Positions 25,501 to 33,997 of a stretch of 64,000 bases of DNA are shown here, one piece after another (position 1 is the stretch's first letter; the number at the start of each line of letters is the position of its first letter). Below the pieces are notes generated by a model. It was given only the letters and a program-made list of their open reading frames with translations, made no database searches and had not been told where the DNA came from. The stretch comes from an uncultured Eubacterium sp. (lineage in GTDB: Bacteria; Bacillota; Clostridia; Lachnospirales; Lachnospiraceae), in contig NZ_CALGRE010000054.1 in NCBI RefSeq assembly GCF_937958975.1, positions 1 through 64,000 of the forward strand. The letters are read 5' to 3'. The position numbers were made by a program, and so were the translations under genes.

Positions 25501-27928
25501 CCATAATTTTTCTCAGCACGCTAATTAGTCTGTCTCTCGTCTCATATTCTCCTAATTGGTCTGCAATTAAAATCCCCATCGCAATCGGATGTGACTTTTT
25601 ACCCTGCCAATAAGGGTCCGCCACCCAATAAGATTTTAATGCGCTATCTGTAAACTGTTCTAAATATGCATACATCCATTCCTTATTATAACTTGTTGAT
25701 TCGTCAGGCGTCGTATATTGCGGAATAACACCATTAAATTTTTGTGTGTATGAAAAGCTGTTACCTTCATGGATTCTCATATCTCCACGAACAGAAGTAT
25801 ATTTCAATGGTTTATTTTCTTTCAATACATACGATGCATCAGAATACTTCCACTGATGAGGCATCATACACATGAGTGTAGTGTTTTTAATATCATTTCC
25901 AGTACGCTTTTGTTCTATTATAGACTTATAACTTGTAGTACAATCTGCCTTTTTTTCTTCATAATCATACGTTACTTCCGTATCTGTCACATATGAATAT
26001 GCATGCTGATACATAAATTGAAGTTGTTCTACTGCCTCTTTATCTCTTAATGTTTCAGCATTATTGACTGTTTCTTTTGAGAGTAATGGGATTGCTTCAT
26101 CAACACACAATGTACTAACCACCATATAATTTTCATTACTTCCAAGATGAATTTTCAACTTATTACCAACTTTTGTAACATGAGAGCCTTCCGGCATATA
26201 TACACCATAATAATGATACTGCTTTTTATTTCCATCACCCGGTGCCTCACTCTCATTGGCTGCCTCCACACCAAAATGGTCTGTCACTACTTCTTCGCCA
26301 TCTTTTGTTAAAATTTCTTTTCCATCTTTATCAAAGAATTTTACCAAACTGCTGACATTAATTTCAGCGGCATTTCTATCTGCAAATTTCGTGTATGCAT
26401 AAGGGGAACCTTTCACTAATGTTGTCAGCATTTTTGGTGTATCATCGTCACTGAAAGATACATTAACCGACCAGTCTCCATAACCATCAAGCTTCGCAGA
26501 TGCTTCACCGGTAATATTGGAAGCTCCTACAGTGATATCATAATATTTGCTGTCAGCTCCCATTCCTCCATTATCTGTTCTTGTATAAAAACCATCAGCA
26601 TAATACATTCCAAGACCTGTGGAAGAATATTTGTATACCATCGGAAGTGCGGGCATTGTATCACTGTATTTCGTGTATAGAATTGATGTCCACCAGTCAT
26701 TGGATGGTACTGCTTTTGTAATATTTTTTGTTACATATTTAGGTTCTCTCGGCTGTAAAAGATTGGCATCATCAATCACATAACTTCCTTTTCCAAGATT
26801 TACGACTTTCTTTTCCGGAATTTCACCAATTGTATTTGTAATCTTTTCATCTCCCTGCTCATATTCATAAACCTGAAGTTCTCTGATGGAATACCCTGAA
26901 CCTCTTCCCATAAGGATTCCCTGTACTCTCACATATCTTACATTTTCTTCGTAAAATCTAATTTCCTCATCCTCACCATTACCTTCCAGTTGGCGATAAA
27001 CCGTTTTAAAGTTTTTTCCATCCTCTGAAACCTGAAGGTCCCAAATATTTCCATATTCAACCTGCCATTGAAGCAACACTCGACCGAGTGTATATGTTTT
27101 GCCCAAATCTACTGTAAGACTCTGATTACATTTACTTGCGACATCATCGTCTCCCTCCGACAACCAATAGGATTCATAGTCGCCGTCTACTGCATTCGCA
27201 CCACTTAATGGTTGTGATGCCCACCAAGGCTGTGAATAGGATGTTACTGTTACATTTTTTCCCAGTGCAATATTTTCTGCCTCTGAAACAGGTTGTACAC
27301 AGTCTTTATCTCCGATACCGTATACCTTAATTTCTCTAATAGATGCTCCCCATCCGGACTTTTTGTCATCCGAACCGGACTGAGATTTACTATAATTAAT
27401 TAAAACTCTTACATATCTTCCGTTCTTCGCATCCAATCGATGCTCATTTTTTCCATCCGTACTTAATACATCTTCGTAGTATTTATAATCTTCGGTTCCG
27501 TCATTTCGTAACACTTGCTTAACATTGCCACCGTCACCTGTTGTTGTCTCATAAATCTTTGTCCAATTTATTTCATCGTTTGAGACAAGAATCTGATAAG
27601 CTACACCATAACTGGCATCATTCTGCCAATCAATTACAATTTTGCTAATGTCGGCTTTTCCACCTAAGTCAACATCTAACCACTGATTCGCCTTGTTAGC
27701 TGCCGCTCCCCACTGTGTTCCGAGCTTACCGTCAGTAGCAAAGCTGGCAATATCTCCACCGTTAACCGACGAAGAATATGCCGGTCTGCCCGTAGACAAT
27801 ATCCAAGGCTTACTTCTGTCCGCTGCCTTCGTCTGAACAGAAGTGAAACTGATGTTACCAACTGCCATTACCGCACTCAATGTAATAGCCAGTGTTTTGT
27901 TGAGCATTTTTAAATGCTTACGTTTCAT
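22523..27928 (-). CDS. Secreted GH81 endo-beta-1,3-glucanase with multiple carbohydrate-binding domains
   Basis: The 1801-residue protein starts with a signal peptide (~1-36). Then come two discoidin/CBM32-like domains (~40-205, ~215-360), a large catalytic domain (~380-1130), a CBM6-like domain (~1195-1330; EAEDYYTNFSCEPA) and three more CBM32-like domains to the C-terminus. The catalytic part matches GH81: LSDHHFLWAYF with D849, VFEGHSWAGGYGDNNSGNNQ, and ESASEA with E924 and E928. By family knowledge these Asp and Glu residues are the acid and base of an inverting endo-1,3-glucanase. No cell-wall anchor is seen. GGAGGG precedes the ATG. Expected substrates are laminarin, callose or fungal beta-glucan. 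Confidence 0.88.
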   Translation of the reverse strand: MKRKHLKMLNKTLAITLSAVMAVGNISFTSVQTKAADRSKPWILSTGRPAYSSSVNGGDIASFATDGKLGTQWGAAANKANQWLDVDLGGKADISKIVIDWQNDASYGVAYQILVSNDEINWTKIYETTTGDGGNVKQVLRNDGTEDYKYYEDVLSTDGKNEHRLDAKNGRYVRVLINYSKSQSGSDDKKSGWGASIREIKVYGIGDKDCVQPVSEAENIALGKNVTVTSYSQPWWASQPLSGANAVDGDYESYWLSEGDDDVASKCNQSLTVDLGKTYTLGRVLLQWQVEYGNIWDLQVSEDGKNFKTVYRQLEGNGEDEEIRFYEENVRYVRVQGILMGRGSGYSIRELQVYEYEQGDEKITNTIGEIPEKKVVNLGKGSYVIDDANLLQPREPKYVTKNITKAVPSNDWWTSILYTKYSDTMPALPMVYKYSSTGLGMYYADGFYTRTDNGGMGADSKYYDITVGASNITGEASAKLDGYGDWSVNVSFSDDDTPKMLTTLVKGSPYAYTKFADRNAAEINVSSLVKFFDKDGKEILTKDGEEVVTDHFGVEAANESEAPGDGNKKQYHYYGVYMPEGSHVTKVGNKLKIHLGSNENYMVVSTLCVDEAIPLLSKETVNNAETLRDKEAVEQLQFMYQHAYSYVTDTEVTYDYEEKKADCTTSYKSIIEQKRTGNDIKNTTLMCMMPHQWKYSDASYVLKENKPLKYTSVRGDMRIHEGNSFSYTQKFNGVIPQYTTPDESTSYNKEWMYAYLEQFTDSALKSYWVADPYWQGKKSHPIAMGILIADQLGEYETRDRLISVLRKIMENWLTYDGEEDYPYYMYYHTSWGAVSGDGGDHGMAINLSDHHFLWAYFIFPAAVLASYDSQFVNDYGEMVELLIRDAMNPDKDDTLLPYMRNFDVFEGHSWAGGYGDNNSGNNQESASEATFAWAGLYLWGLVTKNDKYRDAGIWGYTSEVNAIEQYWFNMDEGTEKDSNNWAPGYGTDVYGDKDCDVLPYTGMVWGLGYTNGTYFSGNPCCIMGIHLLPVTPAITYMGYDKEKVGAIWTQYERIQEAYQKKIEKEGASDPEGWYHILWPFMALSDAEGAAQRFAEEYTSHINESGDYSGGVLSTDEMFNSYWYIQNMCAKGYIATDIWSSDYTSYQVFAKTENGKTTYTAEVWNPFDEEITVHFANKDGALGSVKVPAHYTVDTNPTKHEDKTIDENGNKIKYVPVKNYDAVNEISGVVEAEDYYTNFSCEPAEDANEGGYVGWIDDGDSLIYTIDVKEEADYVVDYRVQCVDKNKNSAIKLKTDYDNDYILTTALGNDTTEWKNVKDTNTIHLKAGTYKMKLLLVDGGFNLNYIKIYKKGTKPPVAASDDVTKADLSEYPEISLDDAKIIDISSVANDSNTGDKIIDNDYNSRWESKAEDPQYFTVQLQKEQKIGGIKLYWEGAASKKYIIQTSKDNKEWTTVFTQNRGLGGRDNGDENRSSGLESIIFDKVTTAKYVRLYSTERLTGYGVSLYELKLYGATNDVEEPTKPEDYGEVADGNVAEGKEAYASSREGENVAAKYAFDNDKGTRWSSGFDDAQWIYVDLGKAYSVNRVVLSWEAAYGKNYEIQVSMDGNTWKTVKTMKEQNGGEDIIEFEAVKARYVKMNGITRGTGYGYSLWEMQVFTGKPQSGSTEQEPSVSGTNIALHKDTEQSGSESDSMAADKAVDEDTGTRWSSNFDDNAWMSINLGKIYEINKVIITWENAYGKDYDIQVSTDGKNWTTVKQLRNQDGGEDVITFNAVKAKYVKMQGITRAIGYGYSIWDFQVIAK

Positions 27929-28347
27929 ATTACTTTCCCTCCTTTTTTTGAGTAAAGTAACATAATAAAGTCCCCTTCATTTCTTTATACATAAAGTCTA
28001 TTTTATGAAAATATTTTTTGCAATATAATAACCAAAAAAATGTAATTTTTTCATTTTTTTTATGCACTTTGTACAATTTTTACCATATTTTACAATTTTA
28101 CTCTTAGATTTATTTGTTTACATTATATGTTTTTATAATACTTCTTTCATTTCATATCTTTTCTATTATATTTAAAATTTACAAAATACAAATAAAAATA
28201 CTTTTACGAATTACTTTTTTCCTCATTACTACAACAAGTATGGTAACCACTTGACGGATTGAATAGAAAAAAAGAAATGCCACACTATTCCAGTGCAACA
28301 TTTCTATTTATCTTAAATTTTATTATTTTTTATCCTAAATAATTATA
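27929..28347. other. AT-rich intergenic region upstream of the GH81 gene
   Basis: No open frame is supported in this 419-base stretch. It holds the terminator of the gene to the right (28273-28305) and, on the minus strand, a weak promoter candidate TTGCAA-N17-TAGACT about 70-100 bases before the GH81 start. The rest is T-rich runs without clear repeats, so a long leader or unseen operator remains possible. Confidence 0.5.
28273..28305 (-). terminator. Terminator of the zinc-ribbon protein gene
   Basis: AGAAATG...CACT-type arms (28273-28286 with 28292-28305, a few G-U pairs) surround a 5-base loop and run into a stretch of T's on the minus strand. Confidence 0.7.
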
Positions 28348-29928
28348 TTATTCATCCCCATTATTTCTGCCAACAGATGATATCTGATAAGAATTTCCAC
28401 TTCTCACCGCTTTACTACTCGTCCCATCTTCACAGGAAACCGCATAAGTCTCTGATGTCTTATTCTTTCCACTTTTATTTTCTATTTCTAAGGTAATAAT
28501 ATAATACTCCTGTTTGTTTATTTCTTCTATTTTTTCATAATTAAAATAAGCAACATCGCCATTCTCAAAATCCCCACTGCTGTTTTCCAGTTTTCCACTG
28601 GATACCAAAGTGCTTGTAAGACTGTTTATCGCCTGATTATAAGAAATCTTTTCCGGTGTATAATTGTATGCCCTTGTAACCACACTACTTGTCACGCCTT
28701 CTTCGTCAATGGCAACAAAATAAAATATATTATTTCCTTTTGGCATCTCTAAACTCTTTTTATATAATTTAGACTTTTCTGTAGGAACTGTTCCGTCCGT
28801 CGTATAATATATTTTACAGCCACGTTCAGCTGTTGCTGAAATTTCTTCCGCCGAACTATAGTTTCCACTTTTCGGTTCTATTTGCGGTGCCTCAACTTTT
28901 TTAAAGTCCAATATATATTTTGCAGACATTTCCTTACTTGATTTTCCATTTTTATCTACAGAATAGGCTCTCAGTGTAAATGTTCCTTCATTTTCAAATT
29001 TTATTGGTGAGACATATTCCGTTTTACTGGAGCTTTCTTTGGGATTACTACCATCAGTTGTATAATAAATTTTCACATCATCTTCGGCTGTAAGGCTGAC
29101 TTCGAGAGGTCTGTCATAATTTCCCTCCTCCTCACTGGCAACCGGTATCGTTCCATCAAAATTTCTCAGCTCATCTCTAAGATTTTCCGGCGCTGAATTA
29201 ATTAATGGGTCAATTTTATTTTCCATATCATTATTTTGATATAAGACAATCAATTCCTTGTAATAATCAATATTTGTGTTTGTCACATCAATTAATAACT
29301 CTAAATATTTGATTTCTTCCTGGTCATATCCACCGATAATTCCATCAATAACATATACCATTTCATATGCTTTTATTTTTTGTTCTTTTGTAAAAGCATT
29401 ATTTGAGGCATTTATAAATTGTGTTTTTGCATCCTTGTAATTCTTATTGTCATAAAACTCACTGCCAATAGAATAATATCTGTCAAACTTTTTTGTCATA
29501 CTCGCCTTTTTAATTGCCAATGTAATAAATACAGCAGAAACTACTAGCACAATTGCAAGTAAAATTACAAGTACAACCTTTTTCTTTCCTGAAATTTTTT
29601 TCTTATTCTTTGTAGAATACATATCCTTTGAAATATCGCTGTCACTTTGATAAACAGCCTTTGATTTAATTCGCTCTCTGTCCTGACCTTCTTCCATAAA
29701 CTCAGTGTGCAGGTCAGAAGTGTATTTTTTGTTTTGTTTGCGATTACGACCACTGTCACTCTCTTCTTTTACCGGTACTCGTGAGGAAATACCACCTAAT
29801 ATATTTTCAAATGTATCATCCGGTGGAGTTGTCACAATATCATTTTCAAACGAATTAATTTTTGTACCACATTTCGTACAAAACATTTGATTTTCATCAC
29901 ATTCACAACCACAATTTGGACAAATCAT
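28348..29928 (-). CDS. Zinc-ribbon membrane protein with two chitobiase-C-terminal-like domains
   Basis: The 526-residue protein begins with a double CxxC zinc ribbon (CPNCGCECDENQMFCTKCG), followed by a charged linker, one membrane helix (~117-140) and an outside part. That part has a helical, repeat-like region (~145-255), then two Ig-like domains with the signature YYTTDGSNP / YYTTDGTVPT (~265-345, ~350-425), known from the C-terminal domain of chitobiase-type proteins, and a final ~100-residue domain. The zinc ribbon would be cytoplasmic. No function is known to me. Its start lies one base after the queH stop. Confidence 0.8.
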   Translation of the reverse strand: MICPNCGCECDENQMFCTKCGTKINSFENDIVTTPPDDTFENILGGISSRVPVKEESDSGRNRKQNKKYTSDLHTEFMEEGQDRERIKSKAVYQSDSDISKDMYSTKNKKKISGKKKVVLVILLAIVLVVSAVFITLAIKKASMTKKFDRYYSIGSEFYDNKNYKDAKTQFINASNNAFTKEQKIKAYEMVYVIDGIIGGYDQEEIKYLELLIDVTNTNIDYYKELIVLYQNNDMENKIDPLINSAPENLRDELRNFDGTIPVASEEEGNYDRPLEVSLTAEDDVKIYYTTDGSNPKESSSKTEYVSPIKFENEGTFTLRAYSVDKNGKSSKEMSAKYILDFKKVEAPQIEPKSGNYSSAEEISATAERGCKIYYTTDGTVPTEKSKLYKKSLEMPKGNNIFYFVAIDEEGVTSSVVTRAYNYTPEKISYNQAINSLTSTLVSSGKLENSSGDFENGDVAYFNYEKIEEINKQEYYIITLEIENKSGKNKTSETYAVSCEDGTSSKAVRSGNSYQISSVGRNNGDE

Positions 29929-29929
29929 A

Positions 29930-30559
29930 CTATTTTTCCTTTCCTTCTACACTCATTTTGGAAAACTTACATCCACAAAAATTTTGTCTATATAAGTTAT
30001 ATTCTCTCGATAATTCAATAGAACGTTTATATCCTTCTTTCTTTTTAAAGTCAGAATATAAATATTTTATATTATACTGTTTTGACAGTTCTTTTCCGAT
30101 TTCATTTAACTTTTCAGCATTTTTCAACGGACTGATAGATAATGTCGTTGTAAAATAGTCATAATTTTCTTTGGAAGCTTTCAATGCCGTATTCTCTAAG
30201 CGTAATTTGTAACATTGAAAACACCTGTTCCCACCTTCCTTGCAATCCTCTAATCCTTGAACTACATTATAAAATTCGTTCGGCAGATAGTTTTCAATTA
30301 TCACTTCTACGTTATTTACAAATTTTTTTTCATTTACAAATCGTTTTAATTCCTGCGCCCTATGTAAATATTCCTGTTCACTGGATATATTAGGATTATA
30401 AAATAGCGCGGTAATATTAAAATAATTTGTCAAATATTCTAACACATAACTACTGCAAGGTGCGCAGCATACATGCAATAACAAATTAGGAATGATTTTT
30501 TTCTCTTGTATGATTTTTAATTCATTCTCTAATTCTTTTTGATAATTTATTTTATTCAT
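29930..30559 (-). CDS. queH: Epoxyqueuosine reductase QueH
   Basis: The 209-residue protein has the QueH (formerly DUF208) cysteine pairs: HVCCAPCSSYV near the N-terminus and CKEGGNRCFQCYKLRL, plus late NFCGCKFS. QueH reduces epoxyqueuosine to queuosine in tRNA and is the non-homologous replacement for QueG. GCAGG lies before the ATG. No other queuosine genes are in view. Confidence 0.93.
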   Translation of the reverse strand: MNKINYQKELENELKIIQEKKIIPNLLLHVCCAPCSSYVLEYLTNYFNITALFYNPNISSEQEYLHRAQELKRFVNEKKFVNNVEVIIENYLPNEFYNVVQGLEDCKEGGNRCFQCYKLRLENTALKASKENYDYFTTTLSISPLKNAEKLNEIGKELSKQYNIKYLYSDFKKKEGYKRSIELSREYNLYRQNFCGCKFSKMSVEGKEK

Positions 30560-30575
30560 ATTGAAACCTGCTCAC

Positions 30576-30607
30576 AAAAAGACAGGAAAGAGCCTGTCCT
30601 TTTTTTA
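30576..30607 (-). terminator. Bidirectional terminator downstream of the NUDIX gene
   Basis: GACAGG (30581-30586) and CCTGTC (30593-30598) are flanked by A-runs and T-runs on both sides, a compact intrinsic terminator that abuts the NUDIX stop at 30608. Confidence 0.85.
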
Positions 30608-31072
30608 TTATCTGCCATTATTTCTGTATGTTACAATCCTGTTTCCATTATTTCTAAATAATGACATACTTCTCTCATATGCTTTTTCTAAAATATTTTT
30701 TTCGTTGGGAAATTTTAACAAATGATATGCTTCAATGTATTTGTAATATCCCGAATCATAAAAATATTCTTCACGTTGTGGTTTACTGTAATAACTTTCT
30801 GCTGTCATTAAATACCAATGAACTTCCTTATCCACCATACCTGATGGTGTATTAAAAGAGTATTCACTTTTTCCAATATACTCAACAATCTTTGCTTTTA
30901 CTCCGGTTTCTTCATATACCTCTCTCAGTGCTGTTTCCTCATAACATTCATTATTTTCCACAGTACCTTTTGGCAAAACCCATCCTTCGTAGCGATTATG
31001 ATAATTTTTATATAACAGTAAAATTTTGCCACGAAATATAACCACACCGCCACAGCTAACCGCTTTCTTCAT
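30608..31072 (-). CDS. NUDIX hydrolase
   Basis: The 154-residue protein carries the Nudix box, GTVENNECYEETALREVYEE followed by TG, with the expected Gly-x5-Glu-x7-REUxEE spacing. VLPKG before it and VDKEVHWYLM after it suggest a member of the Ap4A/diadenosine or nucleotide-diphosphate group, but the substrate is open. The chosen ATG at 31072 has AGGAGGAA; the frame opens further upstream without support. It is a single-gene unit with its own promoter and terminator. Confidence 0.88.
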   Translation of the reverse strand: MKKAVSCGGVVIFRGKILLLYKNYHNRYEGWVLPKGTVENNECYEETALREVYEETGVKAKIVEYIGKSEYSFNTPSGMVDKEVHWYLMTAESYYSKPQREEYFYDSGYYKYIEAYHLLKFPNEKNILEKAYERSMSLFRNNGNRIVTYRNNGR

Positions 31073-31110
31073 TGCGATTCCTCCTGTTCTTTCGTGTGTA
31101 CATAATTTAA

Positions 31111-31139
31111 GTATACCGTATGAATCCATCCATTTCAAG
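31111..31139 (-). promoter_or_regulatory. Sigma-A promoter of the NUDIX gene
   Basis: Minus-strand TTGAAA (31134-31139) and TATACT (31111-31116) are 17 bases apart. The -35 starts 4 bases after the stop of the penicillin-binding protein gene. Confidence 0.65.
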
Positions 31140-31143
31140 AAAC

Positions 31144-32631
31144 TTAATCAAAATATGAATCAAGCACTTCTTTTGCACAATTTGTCGCCGAGGTACTGCC
31201 CTCATGCATATTTTCTATGACAACTGCAATGGCAAGCTTCTTTTTGCCTTTCTTTGCATATCCCACAAACCATGAATTGACATTGTCATTTTTATCAACT
31301 TCAGCGGTTCCTGTTTTTCCATAGACCTGATAATTTGCGCCCGAAAATACTCTTCCGGTTCCATACTCACATACTGCGTGCATATATTCCTTCAGCTGTT
31401 CTGCTTCAGACTTTTTCATCAATCTCTTATATTCCTGCTGTTTTGTTAATTTCACAACATTTCCACTGCTGTTTTCAATATAATCAATAATATACGGTTT
31501 CATTAAAACGCCATTGTTCGCAATAGCTGACGCAATCATTGCCATATGAGCCGGTGAAACCGTAGTCTTTCCCTGTCCAATGCTCGTCTGTGTGATATCA
31601 AACTGCGTTGAACTTTTTGTAAGCGGAAATACACTCTGGTTATAATCCATATCCAGTGGCAACGCTTCATTAAACATCAATTGTTCTGCCGTGTTTTTAT
31701 ATTTTAATACTTTTAGCTTATCACCAATCGTAGAAAATGCGCTATTACAGGAATAGGCAAATGCATCTTTTAAATCTTCATTATGGTGAGAATTTCCATC
31801 GAAACATTTAATGGTAAAACCACCGAACTTAGCGCTTCCATCACAATAATATTTAAAATTATTATAATTTTTGTTTTCACGCATGTATTCTAGCGTTGTC
31901 ACGATTTTAAATACGGAACCGGGAATATATTTTCCCTGAGTTGCACGGTTAACAAGCCTTGAATCTTTCGGGTCATTCACAAGTTCATCCCAAATATCGT
32001 CTATTGTCATCGGGTCATATGATGGTCTTGACGCCATCGCATATATTTCTCCTGTATCCGGATTCATCACAAAGACGGCACCTTTATAGCCATCTAAAAC
32101 ATTATATGCAGACTTTTGGATTCCAACACTTAAAGTCGTGTGGACATCACATCCCATCTCTGTTGTATTTGTAAAATCATTGATAATCTTAGACAATGCA
32201 TTATTCTCAGAGGATAACAAATCAAAGTTACACATCTTTTCTAAACCATACTTACCATGTGTTGTAATCCCAACGGCATGTGCAAATGTTTTTCCATAAG
32301 GATACTCTCTTGTATCATCTGACAAATCCCTATCGGTTCCCTTTGTGTCTGTATATGCAAGTTTTTTACCATTTTTGCTGTAAATAGTTCCACGAATAAC
32401 CGAAGAAGATTTGCTGTCAATCCTTTTATTAGAAGAGTTACTCAATACTTTAGGACTATCTACAATAATAAAATAGGCATAATACCCAATCATAAAAATG
32501 AATATGACTGAAATTACTATTGTAGTAACCATCGCCTGACGATTTAATTTTTTTTTCTCAATGCCTGTTGATTTTGATTTCCTGCGTGTGCGAGGTTTTT
32601 CTGATTTTGGCTGTATTTCTCGTTGTGACAT
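31144..32631 (-). CDS. Class B penicillin-binding protein (transpeptidase)
   Basis: The 495-residue protein has a basic N-terminus, one membrane helix (~35-55) and a transpeptidase domain with the three penicillin-binding motifs PGSVFKIV (SxxK), SCN and YGKTGTAEV. The dimerisation region is short, unlike FtsI or SpoVD, and resembles PbpA-type proteins that pair with a RodA/FtsW partner. Its start, with GGAGG nine bases upstream, lies 74 bases inside the end of the RodA/FtsW gene, so the two proteins are tightly coupled. It should cross-link new peptidoglycan. Confidence 0.9.
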   Translation of the reverse strand: MSQREIQPKSEKPRTRRKSKSTGIEKKKLNRQAMVTTIVISVIFIFMIGYYAYFIIVDSPKVLSNSSNKRIDSKSSSVIRGTIYSKNGKKLAYTDTKGTDRDLSDDTREYPYGKTFAHAVGITTHGKYGLEKMCNFDLLSSENNALSKIINDFTNTTEMGCDVHTTLSVGIQKSAYNVLDGYKGAVFVMNPDTGEIYAMASRPSYDPMTIDDIWDELVNDPKDSRLVNRATQGKYIPGSVFKIVTTLEYMRENKNYNNFKYYCDGSAKFGGFTIKCFDGNSHHNEDLKDAFAYSCNSAFSTIGDKLKVLKYKNTAEQLMFNEALPLDMDYNQSVFPLTKSSTQFDITQTSIGQGKTTVSPAHMAMIASAIANNGVLMKPYIIDYIENSSGNVVKLTKQQEYKRLMKKSEAEQLKEYMHAVCEYGTGRVFSGANYQVYGKTGTAEVDKNDNVNSWFVGYAKKGKKKLAIAVVIENMHEGSTSATNCAKEVLDSYFD

Positions 32632-33988
32632 TTCCTGTTCCCTCCATTGGCACTTTCCTTCTCACCGGCTTCCTTGTCGTTGTAGTTCCGACAATAGCAA
32701 GCCCCTGGATAATTGCAAATACTATTAATGTACTTAAAATTGAACTACCACCATAACTAATTAACGGCAATGTTACACCCGTCGAAGGTATCATCTTTAT
32801 TGCCCCTCCAATTGTAACAATAATCTGAACAGCATACTGAATCCCCAGTCCTACACAAACTAATTTGTTAAAAAGACTTATTTGCTGCATTGCTGTATTT
32901 AAAAATGCGATAAAACAACTGAGACATACCAGAATGATTAAAATAGCAAATATTGCTCCAAATTCCTCACCGATAGCTGAAAAAATAAAATCCTGGTCTA
33001 CCAGCGGTACATCTTTTGGTCTCCCCTGATATAATCCTGTACCTGTAAAACCACCATTTCCAAGGGCGAATAAAGACTGAGTAATCTGGTATCCGGTATC
33101 ATTAATATCCGACCATGGATCCTGCCACGCTATTACCCGCTCCTGCACATGATAGAAAATTCTATATGCAAAAACAGATGCTACGGACAATCCTGCAAAA
33201 CCTATGAAGACATAACCTATTTTTCTTGTTCCCACATATACCATAAATACATATATCATAAAGAAAATCAGTGCACTGCCCAAATCTTTTGACAGGACAA
33301 GAATGATTACATGAGCTCCCGCCATAACTGCCGATAGCACTATATTCTTAAAACTCGTAGATTTGGCAAGAAGTCCGGCAACAAAAAATACAAAAATAAT
33401 TTTTACAAATTCGGATGGTTGAAAAGCAAAGCCGCCCGGAAACTTTATTGCCAGATTCGCTCCTCCCGTTTTTTTACCCAAAACCAAGACAGACAGGAGT
33501 AATCCTAATCCAACAAAACAATATATCCATGTAAGAGATTTCCACATTTCATATTTACTCATCAGATACGGTACGATTAATGATGCCATTGAAATAATGG
33601 CAACAATGATAAATTGTTTTATACTATTTTGGAATCTTAACCTTGCCAAAATAATAAACCCTACTGTCAAAAGCATGCACATATTACTCAGAACAGCTTT
33701 GTTAATATTAGGATAAATAATTGGGAAAATCCCAAGTACGACAATTAAATAACATAATTGCGCCCCACCTAATACAATAATCACGATGTCTGTTGTCTCT
33801 GTCTGATTTAAAAATATTGTTGTAATTCCAAGCAGATATGTGGCAAATATTATACCATTCTGACGCTGGAATATTCCTGATGCCTTATATGGATTTTTAC
33901 ATCTGAGTGCGCTAAAACACTCCCATGTATAAAAAAGCATCAATAGAATAAACAAATATTTTGTTACAATAATCACAAAAGTATCCAT
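32558..33988 (-). CDS. SEDS-family peptidoglycan glycosyltransferase (RodA/FtsW/SpoVE type)
   Basis: The 476-residue integral membrane protein has about ten to twelve helices and the SEDS stretches KFPGGFAFQPSEFVKI, SKDLGSALIFF, WQDPW and the late PSTGVTLPLISYGGSS. SEDS proteins polymerise lipid II together with a class B PBP, which is encoded directly downstream with overlapping frames. Whether it serves elongation, division or sporulation cannot be told from sequence alone. The C-terminal ~40 residues are a basic cytoplasmic tail. Confidence 0.92.
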   Translation of the reverse strand: MDTFVIIVTKYLFILLMLFYTWECFSALRCKNPYKASGIFQRQNGIIFATYLLGITTIFLNQTETTDIVIIVLGGAQLCYLIVVLGIFPIIYPNINKAVLSNMCMLLTVGFIILARLRFQNSIKQFIIVAIISMASLIVPYLMSKYEMWKSLTWIYCFVGLGLLLSVLVLGKKTGGANLAIKFPGGFAFQPSEFVKIIFVFFVAGLLAKSTSFKNIVLSAVMAGAHVIILVLSKDLGSALIFFMIYVFMVYVGTRKIGYVFIGFAGLSVASVFAYRIFYHVQERVIAWQDPWSDINDTGYQITQSLFALGNGGFTGTGLYQGRPKDVPLVDQDFIFSAIGEEFGAIFAILIILVCLSCFIAFLNTAMQQISLFNKLVCVGLGIQYAVQIIVTIGGAIKMIPSTGVTLPLISYGGSSILSTLIVFAIIQGLAIVGTTTTRKPVRRKVPMEGTGNVTTRNTAKIRKTSHTQEIKINRH

Positions 33989-33997
33989 CTTTGCCTC

